A DNA stretch of 42,091 bases from assembly GCF_016862395.1 (NCBI RefSeq), contig NZ_BOMW01000076.1, positions 1 through 42,091 of the forward strand, given 5' to 3'. The DNA is from Actinoplanes siamensis. GTDB taxonomy: Bacteria > Actinomycetota > Actinomycetes > Mycobacteriales > Micromonosporaceae. Position numbers and translations under genes: made by a program. Of the stretch, positions 1 through 7,997 are shown one piece after another. The stretch's first letter is position 1, and every line of letters begins with the position of its first letter. Below the pieces are notes generated by a model. That model had not been told where the DNA came from. It saw only the letters and a program-made list of their open reading frames with translations, and searched no databases.

Positions 1-207
1 TTCGCCGGGACAGAACCTGACACTCCCTGACGAGATCAGCACACGGCCGACGCGGTCACCGTCTACTTGTACGCCGGGCGCGACTGATGCCCCGGACATC
101 CGAATCTCTTATCACCGAGGGTGTGGTGTGCCTGCTCAAGCTCGTACCCGCCGCACTCTGGCGAAGAGCACAAACCATATCCGCTCATGAAGTACTCGAT
201 CAGCTGC

Positions 208-948
208 TTAGCGGTCGTCCTCGTTGGGGCTCGGGCCGGCCAGGACCTCCGCCGCGTCCGCCAGCTCGGTCACCAGTTCCGACAGCGCTATGACGGAAGA
301 GAGTTCTCTCTGCGTAGCGCTCTCGAACAGTCTTGATGCGGCGACGGTTTCCGGGTCCTCCATGGCCTTCCTGCACAGATACTCAAAAAGATCGGCCTGC
401 GCGCTCACCATTCTGGCGTGGGACTCAGCGATGGTCGCCTCCGCTGCGGAAGCCCTTCTTTCCGGGTTCCAGTCCCGTATCACCTGGAGAATCCGGACAA
501 TGTAGGGGACCCTGTTCGCCAGGGCGGACAGGACGACCTCCAAGGGGTTCGAGAATCGCATTCCGACGATGACCGTCGAAGGAACCGGAGGTGCGGTCAT
601 CTCCGAGTCGACCACTTTGTCCAGGAGCGAGGTGAACCCCATCTGCTCGTGAACGTAGCCCCAGGGCCAATAGTGAAGCAGCTTCTCCTCCTCGGGCAGA
701 GCCACGCCGAGCTCGGACGCGCGGGTGCGCAGGAAGTCCGGTCCCTCCTGCGCCGCGCTCGACAGATTGCTGGTATACAGCGCCTGCCGCTCGGACAGCC
801 AAGCCAGACGCTCGCCAAGCTGGATCGCGGCGTCAAGGTCTCCAAGAACCGTGGTGACGTGCTCGAGGGTGACGTCCGGGCCCAGATCGACCCGCCAGAT
901 GAACTCCTCCGCCGCGCCGGCTCCAGCTCTGGGTGCATGTCGCCTCAT
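208..948 (-). CDS. Hypothetical protein, 246 aa
   Basis: I do not recognise the family. The protein is soluble and mostly helical, with no signal peptide or membrane segment, an Arg/Ala-rich first 14 residues and an acidic C-terminal tail (PNEDDR). A mid-protein segment around PPVPSTVIVGMRFSNPLE is the most sheet-like part. The ATG at 948 lies directly against a palindrome (AGGTTACAACCT, 949-960), which could be a promoter or operator element. The next gene on the same strand starts about 100 bp upstream and is also unrecognised, so the two may be a pair. Coding is supported by an uninterrupted frame with acidic, Leu/Ala-rich composition. No function is proposed. Confidence 0.6.
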   Translation of the reverse strand: MRRHAPRAGAGAAEEFIWRVDLGPDVTLEHVTTVLGDLDAAIQLGERLAWLSERQALYTSNLSSAAQEGPDFLRTRASELGVALPEEEKLLHYWPWGYVHEQMGFTSLLDKVVDSEMTAPPVPSTVIVGMRFSNPLEVVLSALANRVPYIVRILQVIRDWNPERRASAAEATIAESHARMVSAQADLFEYLCRKAMEDPETVAASRLFESATQRELSSVIALSELVTELADAAEVLAGPSPNEDDR

Positions 949-1049
949 AGGTTGTAACCTAATCAGCCGATGACGGCACCACGCGGGATTTCACCCAGGT
1001 CGGCAGGATGGCGTAACCACTGCCGCCATCTCCGCTTCCGTCCGCAGGC

Positions 1050-1451
1050 TCAGCTCCTCCTGTTTCCATCAGCACGAAGGGCGTCCGCCACAGTTTTTCC
1101 GTTCATCACCTGTTCCGCCGCCTCCATGAGGAGAATCATCGGCATCTCCTCGTCGGCGAACAGTTCCCGGGCACGCGCTTCGCGCTCTGCGGCCTTCGTG
1201 GCAGCCTCAGGATTTCTCTTGTCCTCCGCGATGTCGGTTGCGGCCGCGAAAAGATCCCGCGTTCCCCGGGTCCATTGAGGTCCGAGGCCGATTATCAATT
1301 CTCGTACGACGGGATCGGCCAGGACGCGGTACAATTCGCCCTCGGACAGGGAGCGCAGAAATGCCCAGCAGTCCGGCGGATACGGCCAGCTTCCCTCAAG
1401 GGTTCGCCGCAGCACCTCACGGACACGCCTCGCCTCCGGCGAAATCTCCAT
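1050..1451 (-). CDS. Hypothetical protein, 133 aa (start uncertain)
   Basis: Unrecognised helical protein with a Glu/Ala/Arg-rich second half (EAATKAAEREARARELF). I place the start at the ATG at 1451 (MEISPEARRV) because the frame upstream, open to 1640, has low-complexity shadow-like composition. A GTG seven codons upstream (VGDNGLMEIS) is possible. It lies on the same strand as the unrecognised gene at 208-948, about 100 bp away, and may be cotranscribed with it. There is no signal peptide or transmembrane segment. It ends just before the divergent regulator gene at 1650. Confidence 0.5.
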   Translation of the reverse strand: MEISPEARRVREVLRRTLEGSWPYPPDCWAFLRSLSEGELYRVLADPVVRELIIGLGPQWTRGTRDLFAAATDIAEDKRNPEAATKAAEREARARELFADEEMPMILLMEAAEQVMNGKTVADALRADGNRRS

Positions 1452-1649
1452 CAAACCATTGTCGCCCACGATCCCCAGTTTGACGTCAGGACTCCGGAAC
1501 AGTTCGCCGGACGAACCCGGCATCGCGTTCCGGGCATGACCATTCGTCACGACCGTCTTGTCGGAATTCCGGTCCCCGGCCGGACCGGTGCGCTGGACGT
1601 CGATGCCGCCGTCACCCCGCCGTTTGGACCGGCCGGGCACACTTGGGCC

Positions 1650-2504
1650 GTGGAACGTCAGGAGTTCGGCGCCGCGGTGCGCCAGTTGCGGGAGGGCACG
1701 GCCCCTGCGGCTGCCGGGCTACCGACCGGCCGCCGACGGGTGCAGGGACTGCGGCGGGAGGAGCTCGGTGAGCTCGCGGGGATGTCTCCCGACTACGTAC
1801 GCCGGTTGGAGCAGGGGCGCAGCCATCCGTCGGCCGGGGTGGTGAACGCCATCGCCCGTGCGTTGCGGGTCGGGCGGGCGGACTACGAGCGGCTCTGCGC
1901 GCTGGCCGGGTACGCCGCCGCGGACGGGCAGGTGCCGAACGAAGTCGGTCCAGGTGCGATGCGGCTGCTGGAGCGGTTCACTGACACTCCGATGTTCGTC
2001 TCCGACGCGGCGATGAACCTGATCGCCGTGAACAGCGCGTTCCTGGCTCTGGGGCACTGGGATCTGACCGGGGACCCGTGGGAGTGGAACATCGCCTGGC
2101 GTACGTTCTGCGATCCGTTCAGTGGCTTCAGGCAGTCCACGGTCGACGCAACCGATCATGAGGCGATCCTCGTCACCCGCCTGAGGAGCGCGCTGTTGCG
2201 CTACCCCGCCGACGCGTCGCTCGCCGCGCTGGTCGACGAGATGCGGAGCCGGAGCCGTCTGTTCGACACCTTGTGGCGCACGCCGCGACCGGTGGCGGCC
2301 TACGAGAGCAGTGCCGCGTTCATCCATCCGGACGGCGGCGCCGTCACGCTGGTCGGCAGCCTGCTCGCCATCCCGGGCGACGATCTGGCGGCTCTGATGC
2401 TCACCGCGGCGCCCGGCTCGGCCGACGCGGCGCGTCTCGCTGAGCTCGTCGGCGACGCCGGGGAACCGACCATCATCAGGGTGGGCCGGTCTGGCCCAGG
2501 CTGA
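1650..2504 (+). CDS. XRE-family regulator with MmyB-type ligand-binding domain
   Basis: DNA-binding transcription factor of 284 aa. An N-terminal helix-turn-helix (about residues 6-88) contains RREELGELAGMSPDYVRRLEQGR, broken here as RREELGELAG and MSPDYVRRLEQGR, typical of the MmyB/MLTR class. The C-terminal half (about 105-275) carries the PAS-like ligand domain signature with the aromatic run DPWEWN near 142-147. In actinomycetes such regulators usually sit next to a short-chain or zinc-type oxidoreductase they control, which fits the gene starting 170 bp downstream. Start chosen as GTG at 1650 (VERQEFGAAV) because the family begins just before the HTH; the open frame upstream to 1275 overlaps the opposite-strand gene. 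Confidence 0.85.
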   Translation: MERQEFGAAVRQLREGTAPAAAGLPTGRRRVQGLRREELGELAGMSPDYVRRLEQGRSHPSAGVVNAIARALRVGRADYERLCALAGYAAADGQVPNEVGPGAMRLLERFTDTPMFVSDAAMNLIAVNSAFLALGHWDLTGDPWEWNIAWRTFCDPFSGFRQSTVDATDHEAILVTRLRSALLRYPADASLAALVDEMRSRSRLFDTLWRTPRPVAAYESSAAFIHPDGGAVTLVGSLLAIPGDDLAALMLTAAPGSADAARLAELVGDAGEPTIIRVGRSGPG

Positions 2505-2674
2505 CCGCGCCGGATCCTGCGAGATTGAGTGACGTCTCCAGCAGCCGCGGTTCCAGCGGCCGCCTCCGGGCGGCCCTGGTGACACGGGGCTGGACGCCTT
2601 CATGACTCGAAGCGATGACCCATCGCCTCACGTCACGAAGCACATCGACGGCGCTCACGGAAGCAGGTTCAGCG

Positions 2675-3619
2675 ATGAAGGCAGTACGTTTTCACCAGTT
2701 CGGCGGTCCCGAGGTGCTGCGCTACGAGGACGTCGAGCAGCCCGTCCCGGGCGCCGGCCAGGTCCGGATCCGGGTCGCCGCGACGTCGTTCAACGGCGTC
2801 GACGGCAACATCCGCGCGGGGTACATGCAGGGCCCGATCCCGGTCGAGCTGCCACACACTCCCGGCATCGACGTCGCGGGCACGGTCGACGCGCTCGGTG
2901 ACGACGTGGACGACGTCGCGGTCGGCGACCGGGTCATCGGCTTCCTGCCGATGACGGGGACCGGAGCGGCGGCGGAGTACGTGATCGCGCCGGCGGAGAT
3001 CCTGACGGGGGCGCCCAGGAACATCCCGCTGGCCGACGCCGCGGCGCTCCCGCTGGTGGGCCTGACCGCATGGCAGGCGCTGTTCGACCACGGCAATCTG
3101 ACCGCTGGTCAGCGCGTGCTGATCAACGGTGCCGGTGGAGCGGTCGGCGGATACGCCGTGCAGTTGGCCAAGGAGATCGGCGCCCAGGTGATCGCCACGG
3201 CCGGCCCGCGCAGCGCCGATCGTGTCAAGGCCGCGGGCGCCGACGAGATCATCGACCACACCACCACCGACGTGGCCGCGGCGGTGACCGGGCCGGTCGA
3301 CCTGGTACTCAACCTCGCGCCGGTCACCCCGGAGCAGCTGGCCGCGCTGGTCACGCTGATCCGGGACGGCGGCGCCCTGGTCAACACCACCGTCTGGATG
3401 CCCGCGCCCTCCGACGAGGAGCGCAACGTGCGCGGCATCGACCTGTTCGTCCGCAGCGACGCCGACCAGCTCGCCGACCTGGCCGCCCGGGTCAGCACCG
3501 GTGAGTTGCGCGTGGAGGTCGCCCAGCGGGTGCCGTTGGCCGACCTGCCCGCGCTGCACGCCCAGGCCGGTGCGGGCGAGCTGCCCGGCAAGACAGTCGT
3601 CCTCGCGCCCACGGCCTGA
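2675..3619 (+). CDS. NADP-dependent quinone oxidoreductase-like enzyme (zinc-independent MDR family)
   Basis: Medium-chain dehydrogenase/reductase of 314 aa, predicted to reduce quinones or enones with NADPH in the cytosol. The GroES-like N-terminus starts MKAVRFHQFGGPEVL. The Rossmann fold carries the nucleotide-binding motif INGAGGAVGGYAVQLAK near residue 150. It lacks the structural zinc Cys cluster, as in the QOR branch. The ATG at 2675 is preceded by a GGAAGCAGG ribosome-binding site; an upstream in-frame ATG at 2615 lacks one. It follows the MmyB-type regulator on the same strand and is its likely target (inference). The last codons are duplicated 62 bp downstream (see repeat). Confidence 0.88.
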   Translation: MKAVRFHQFGGPEVLRYEDVEQPVPGAGQVRIRVAATSFNGVDGNIRAGYMQGPIPVELPHTPGIDVAGTVDALGDDVDDVAVGDRVIGFLPMTGTGAAAEYVIAPAEILTGAPRNIPLADAAALPLVGLTAWQALFDHGNLTAGQRVLINGAGGAVGGYAVQLAKEIGAQVIATAGPRSADRVKAAGADEIIDHTTTDVAAAVTGPVDLVLNLAPVTPEQLAALVTLIRDGGALVNTTVWMPAPSDEERNVRGIDLFVRSDADQLADLAARVSTGELRVEVAQRVPLADLPALHAQAGAGELPGKTVVLAPTA

Positions 3620-3685
3620 CACGATCCCCTCGCCGGCCCGGTCCTGGCTGGTCAGCAGTCGTCCTCGCGCCCACGGCCTGACACG
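3594..3685 (+). repeat. 30-bp direct repeat spanning a stop codon
   Basis: The 30 bases at 3594-3623, covering the last codons and stop of the oxidoreductase gene, recur exactly at 3656-3685. The period is 62 bp. The second copy is not in a gene. This looks like a local slippage or recombination duplication of the gene end. Confidence 0.9.
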
Positions 3686-3980
3686 CTCGAGGAGAAGCGG
3701 TCATCTCCTGTCTGTTCGCCCGATCCGCTCACCAGCCAAGACAGGAATCGGTCCTGGTGAGAAGCCGCTGCCCGGCGCCGCTGGTGGTGCTCAGCGGAGC
3801 CTGGACATTCGCCAGCACGCCGCCGCCGTTGAGCCAGATCAAATGCCAGCGCTGGTTCGACCCGCCGTTGCACGCCGCGCATCTCACTTTCCTGCCGCTC
3901 GTCGCCCGAGGCTGTTACGCGTCAGAGCGGCGCGCGCCGGCTCGTGTCGCTGAGTGAGATGCCGCGCCGAGGGCGCTTCC

Positions 3981-3995
3981 TACAATGGCACGGTG
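3981..3995 (+). promoter_or_regulatory. -10 element for a leaderless kinase mRNA
   Basis: TACAAT at 3981-3986 is followed by six bases and then the GTG at 3993. This spacing puts the transcription start on the start codon, so the mRNA would be leaderless. No convincing -35 hexamer is seen. Confidence 0.45.
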
Positions 3996-4541
3996 CCACG
4001 ACTGATCTTGTTGAATGGCCCGCCGGGGTGTGGCAAGTCGACCTTGGCCCGCATGTTCGTAGCAACGCATCCACTTGCGCTGAACATGGACATCGATCGG
4101 ATTCGGGATCTGATCGGTGGATGGCGCGAGCACATCGAGACGGCGGGACTTCTCGCCCGCTCTGTCGCGTTGGCCGGCGCTCGAGTGCATCTCGGCGCAG
4201 GCCACGACGTTGTCGTGCCGCAACTGCTGGCTCGCCCCACATTCATCGAGCAAGCCGCCGCGCTGGCCGACGAGCTCGGCAGCGCGTTCCATGAGGTGGT
4301 CCTCATCGACAGCAAACGGAATGCCATCCAGCGTTTCGTCGATCGGAGCAGGAGCAGCACCGAGCCCGGCCACCGGGACGCCGGAGAAATGCTGGAACGG
4401 CAGGGCGGTCTCGCAGAATTGGAGGCGGTGTACGACCGCCTCACGGCGTTGGTGGCAACCCGTCCCGCGACGAAAGTCGTACGCACCCGGGCCGGCGAAA
4501 TCGAGCAGGCCTATCGCGACTTCCTCGACGTCCTGGCGTGA
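3993..4541 (+). CDS. Small P-loop NTPase/kinase
   Basis: AAA/zeta-like P-loop kinase of 182 aa, predicted to phosphorylate an unidentified small substrate. It starts VPRLILLNGPPGCGKSTLA with the Walker A motif GPPGCGKS at residues 9-16. An NMDIDRIRDLIGGW segment about 30 residues later matches the substrate/DxD region of this family. C-terminal HRDAGEMLERQGG is characteristic of a widespread actinobacterial group of AAA-type kinases. GTG at 3993 is chosen because the motif begins nine residues later and a -10 sits six bases upstream. There is no clear operon partner; the region upstream (3686-3980) holds no gene I can support. Confidence 0.8.
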   Translation: MPRLILLNGPPGCGKSTLARMFVATHPLALNMDIDRIRDLIGGWREHIETAGLLARSVALAGARVHLGAGHDVVVPQLLARPTFIEQAAALADELGSAFHEVVLIDSKRNAIQRFVDRSRSSTEPGHRDAGEMLERQGGLAELEAVYDRLTALVATRPATKVVRTRAGEIEQAYRDFLDVLA

Positions 4542-4717
4542 TCCCGCCGGAACCACATCAGGATCCACATTTACGAAGAGCCCGCGTAGCTGCGACCGTT
4601 AGCCGCGCCCGGCCTGCACGCCGAACGGTGTCCGGGGACGCGCCCGGGTCCTCCTCCAGCGGGCGCCAGCCGCAGTCAACGCCGTCCCGGTGGGGGAGGT
4701 CCGAGTTCGCCATCGGC

Positions 4718-5689
4718 TCAACGGTCGATGGCGGCCAGGTTGTCTTCGTCGTAGCGGGCGCCGGAGGCCGACGCCAGGTTGTTCAGCCGAGCCACATGCT
4801 CGTCGATGAGTTTGACGCGGTCAGCGGCGGCATTCTCTTCCAACCGGTCAACTCGCGTGGTGCCGGGGATGGGAGCGATGTCGTCGCCTTGGGCGAGCAG
4901 CCAGGCGAGGGCGATCTGTGCGGGCGTGGCTCCGGCTTCCGCGGCCACGGCGCGGACCTCGTCGACGATGCGCATGTTGCGTTCGAGATTGCCGCCGGCG
5001 AAGCGTGGGTTGGTGCGGCGCCAGTCGTCGCTTTCGAGGTCATCGAGCGAGCGGATGTCACCAGTGAGGAATCCGCGGCCCAGCGGGGAGTAAGAGACGA
5101 GGCCCACTCCGAGTTCGCGCAGTACCGGCAGAACCTCCGCCTCGGGGTCGCGGGCCCACAACGAGTACTCGGACTGCACCGCGGCGATCGGGTGGACGGC
5201 GTACGCCCGCCGGATCGTCGCGGGCCCCGCCTCCGATAGGCCGATGTAGCGGATCTTTCCCTCGGCTACCAGTTCCGCCAGTGCTCCGACGGTTTCCTCG
5301 ATGGGTGTGTCCTGGTCCACGCGATGCTGGTAGTAGAGGTCGAGGTAGTCGGTTCCGAGGCGCCGGAGCGACCCCTCCACCGCGAGCCGGATGTTGGCCG
5401 GGGTGCTGTCCAAGCCTGGGCGGCCGGTGTGCGAGACCAGGCCGAACTTGGTGGCCAGCACGACCTCGTCCCGGCGGCCCTTCACCGCGCGGCCCACCAG
5501 CTCTTCGTTGGTGTAGGGACCGTAGGCCTCAGCGGTGTCGACGTGGGTGACACCGAGGTCCAGGGCGCGCCGGATCGCCCGGATCGACTGATCGTCGAGC
5601 CGGCCGGCTCGTCCGTAGAAGGCCGACATGCCCATGGCGCCGAGTCCGATGCGGGAGATCCTCAGCCCGCCGAGCGACGTGGTTTTCAT
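4718..5689 (-). CDS. Aldo/keto reductase
   Basis: NADPH-dependent cytosolic oxidoreductase of 323 aa with an (alpha/beta)8 barrel. The catalytic tetrad is visible: Asp51 and Tyr56 in HVDTAEAYGPY, Lys81 in ATKFG, His122 in YYQHRVD. The C-terminal NADP-binding segment is PIPGTTRVDRLEEN. It belongs to the AKR13/YajO-like branch. The ATG at 5689 has a good ribosome-binding site (AGGAAGAGG). It is divergent from a TetR gene, with an inverted repeat in the shared promoter region, so it is probably repressed by that regulator. Confidence 0.92.
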   Translation of the reverse strand: MKTTSLGGLRISRIGLGAMGMSAFYGRAGRLDDQSIRAIRRALDLGVTHVDTAEAYGPYTNEELVGRAVKGRRDEVVLATKFGLVSHTGRPGLDSTPANIRLAVEGSLRRLGTDYLDLYYQHRVDQDTPIEETVGALAELVAEGKIRYIGLSEAGPATIRRAYAVHPIAAVQSEYSLWARDPEAEVLPVLRELGVGLVSYSPLGRGFLTGDIRSLDDLESDDWRRTNPRFAGGNLERNMRIVDEVRAVAAEAGATPAQIALAWLLAQGDDIAPIPGTTRVDRLEENAAADRVKLIDEHVARLNNLASASGARYDEDNLAAIDR

Positions 5690-5734
5690 CGTGGTGGTCC
5701 TCTTCCTGATGCGAGCACGAACGCTTTAAGTTCC

Positions 5735-5769
5735 GGTCGGTCCAGAACGCTAGCACATCTGGACCGATC
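5735..5769. promoter_or_regulatory. Inverted repeat, likely TetR operator
   Basis: GGTCGGTCCAGA (5735-5746) and TCTGGACCGATC (5758-5769) form an 11/12-match inverted repeat with an 11-base spacer. It lies between the divergent aldo/keto reductase and TetR genes, where an autoregulating TetR protein would bind. Confidence 0.7.
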
Positions 5770-5854
5770 AGTAGTAAAGTCGATGTGAGCAGCGAGACAG
5801 CTAGCCACGCCCATTGGCCGCGCCTGTCGGATCCGAACCGAGGAGGATGCCGCC

Positions 5855-6460
5855 ATGAGTGGTTCCCGGAGCACCGCGTTCGGCCGTCCCCGCGAGTTCG
5901 ACATCGACGAGGTGCTGGAACGCGCCATGCGGGTGTTCTGGGCGCGGGGATACGACGGCACGAGCCTCACCGATTTGACCGGCGCCATGGGAATTACCAA
6001 GTCGAGCATGTATGCCGCGTTCGGCAACAAGGAGCAGCTCTTCCGCAAGGCCGTGGAGCGCTACGCCGAGGGGCCGGCCTCCTACTCGACACGCGCCCTG
6101 CGAGAGCCGACCGCGCGCGCGGTGGCCGAGGCGTTCCTGCGTGGAGCCGTCCGGACCACGACGTCACCTGGCTGCCCCGCCGGGTGCCTGTCCGTTCAGG
6201 GCGCGCTGACCCTGACCGAGCAGAGCCGGCCGGCGCACGATGCGCTCGTCGACTGGCGCAACGATGCGGGCGTCCGACTCGAGGAGCGCTTCCAGCGCGC
6301 CATCGAGGAGGGTGATCTATCACGTGACGCCGACCCGGGGCGCCTCGCCCGCTTCATCATGACGACCGGGTTCGGTATCGCCGTCCAGGCCGCGAACGGG
6401 CTCGGGGCCGATGAACTCGACGAGATCGTCGACACGGCGCTGCGTGCGTGGCCGGAGTAG
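5855..6460 (+). CDS. TetR/AcrR family repressor
   Basis: Transcriptional repressor of 201 aa. The N-terminal HTH (about residues 15-62) includes GYDGTSLTDLTGAMGITKSSMY, read here as GYDGTSLTDLTGAMG then ITKSSMYAAFGNKEQLF. The C-terminal ligand domain carries the SPGCPAGCLSVQGAL segment typical of the subgroup controlling aldo/keto reductases and short-chain dehydrogenases. ATG at 5855 is preceded by GAGGAGG. It is divergent from the reductase, shares the inverted repeat at 5735-5769 with it, and is followed 19 bp later by the PLP enzyme gene, so it may control both. Confidence 0.9.
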   Translation: MSGSRSTAFGRPREFDIDEVLERAMRVFWARGYDGTSLTDLTGAMGITKSSMYAAFGNKEQLFRKAVERYAEGPASYSTRALREPTARAVAEAFLRGAVRTTTSPGCPAGCLSVQGALTLTEQSRPAHDALVDWRNDAGVRLEERFQRAIEEGDLSRDADPGRLARFIMTTGFGIAVQAANGLGADELDEIVDTALRAWPE

Positions 6461-6479
6461 CGCGAAAGGTGAAGAAGTG

Positions 6480-7613
6480 ATGGGGAACTACACCGCAACG
6501 GTGCTGCTGGACAGGAGCGGCAACACGTACCCGCTCAGCGACCGGCGCTGGCGCGGCGACGACGGCAGCCCCCTCGCGCTGTCGCCGCTGTCCGGGTTGC
6601 GGCCGGAGCAGATCGACCAGGGTGAGCGGTCGCTGTGGCGCTACCGGGCCGTCCTGCCCGTCGACCCGGACTATCGCGTGAGTCTCGGCGAGGGTCTCAC
6701 CCCGCTGGTCGCGCTGGCGTGGGGTGAGCACCGGGTGCACTTCAAGCTGGAATGGTTCAACCCCACGTCGTCGTTCAAGGATCGCGGCGTGTCGGTGATG
6801 GTGTCGCACCTGCGTTCACAGGGCGCTGACCGGGTGCTCGAGGACAGCTCCGGCAACGGCGGCGCCGCGGTCGCTGCCTACGCCGCCGCGGCCGGCATCC
6901 GCGCGAAGATCATCGTGCCGGCGGCGACGAGCGCGCCGAAGATCCTGCAAGCACGTGCCTTCGGCGCGGAGATCGAGCTCGTCGGCGGTACCCGCGACGA
7001 GGTCGGCGCCGAGGCCGTCCGGCAGTCGGAGCAGATCCGGTACGCCAGCCACAACTGGCACCCGATGTTCGTCCAGGGCACCAAAACGATCGCGTACGAG
7101 ATCTGGGAAAGCCTCGGCTTCACCGCCCCGGACAACGTGGTGCTCGTCGCCGGAGCCGGCAGCCAGATCCTCGGCTGCGACATCGCCTTCTCCGAGCTGC
7201 TCGCCGCCGGACAGATCGACCGGCTGCCCCGGCTGCTCATCGGGCAGCCCGAGCACTGGGCCACGATCGCCGACACCTTCAACGGCGTCGACCGGGCCGG
7301 GCGCGGCGAGCGCGTGCCTACCGTCGCCGAAGGGGCGTCCATCGCCACCCCGGTACGGCTGCCCGAGGCGGTCGAGGCGCTACGTCGCTGCGGCGGCGCG
7401 GCCGTCGCCGTTCCGGAAGAGCAGATCCACGGTGCGGTCCGCGCCCTGGCCGCCCGCGGCCTGTACGCCGAGCCGACCAGCGCCGTCGCGGCCGCCGCGC
7501 TCGACCACTTCATCTCCACCGGCACCATCACTGCCGGTCAGACGACCGTCGTCGTGCTCACCGGTTCGGGGCTCAAGTCCGCCGACAAGATGGCCAGCCT
7601 CATCCCGGCCTGA
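6480..7613 (+). CDS. PLP-dependent threonine-synthase-like lyase
   Basis: Fold-type II PLP enzyme of 377 aa related to threonine synthase and threonine/serine dehydratases. The Schiff-base lysine is Lys100 in NPTSSFKDRG. The phosphate loop is SSGNGGAA, and the C-terminal TGSGLKS matches the ring-nitrogen side. It lacks the long N-terminal region of plant-type threonine synthase, so the exact substrate is uncertain. Start at ATG 6480 with AAAGGTG nine bases upstream; a GTG at 6477 is equally close. It begins 19 bp after the TetR gene, probably in the same transcript. Confidence 0.85.
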   Translation: MGNYTATVLLDRSGNTYPLSDRRWRGDDGSPLALSPLSGLRPEQIDQGERSLWRYRAVLPVDPDYRVSLGEGLTPLVALAWGEHRVHFKLEWFNPTSSFKDRGVSVMVSHLRSQGADRVLEDSSGNGGAAVAAYAAAAGIRAKIIVPAATSAPKILQARAFGAEIELVGGTRDEVGAEAVRQSEQIRYASHNWHPMFVQGTKTIAYEIWESLGFTAPDNVVLVAGAGSQILGCDIAFSELLAAGQIDRLPRLLIGQPEHWATIADTFNGVDRAGRGERVPTVAEGASIATPVRLPEAVEALRRCGGAAVAVPEEQIHGAVRALAARGLYAEPTSAVAAAALDHFISTGTITAGQTTVVVLTGSGLKSADKMASLIPA

Positions 7614-7997
7614 GCCGGACACTCACATCACCCGCCACCGGAGAGCCCGACCAGGACGGCTGGCCAGCCCACCTCCGCCCCGGCTCCGGGCCTGGAACTG
7701 CGCGACAGTCCCGGCCTGATCGCCCCGCGCGGGCACCACTCGAAGACCGTCCCGCACCAGACCTGACCGCAACCACTCACTCCCTCGGACCTGGGTGGCA
7801 ACGGCAGCGCTTGGTGAAGGGACGCCGATTGCCCGGTGACGACCGCCACCGGCGACGACGATCCCTCCCAGGGCCCGTGCATCGCGTAGGTCTGGCCGAC
7901 AAGAGTCGTGATATCGAGCGGGTGCAATCGTCGACAAGCGCATTCGTCTGCCACTACGAGTCCGCCCGCGTGATCGGCCAGCGGGAATGTCGTTGTG
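7614..7997. other. Intergenic region without a supported gene
   Basis: About 380 bases between convergent genes. Open frames are present on both strands but their translations are Arg/Pro/Gly-rich and resemble no family. No clear terminator hairpin with a U-tract was found. Confidence 0.6.

Noticed and set aside
949..960. TACAAC beside the start codon at 948 as a leaderless -10.
   Set aside because: Only two bases separate the hexamer from the ATG, too few for a -10 serving that start. The palindrome is kept as an observation only.
7614..7997. Open frames of about 106-108 codons on the minus strand (for example starting MADECACRRLHPLD).
   Set aside because: No family resemblance I can defend, biased composition and overlapping alternatives in two frames.
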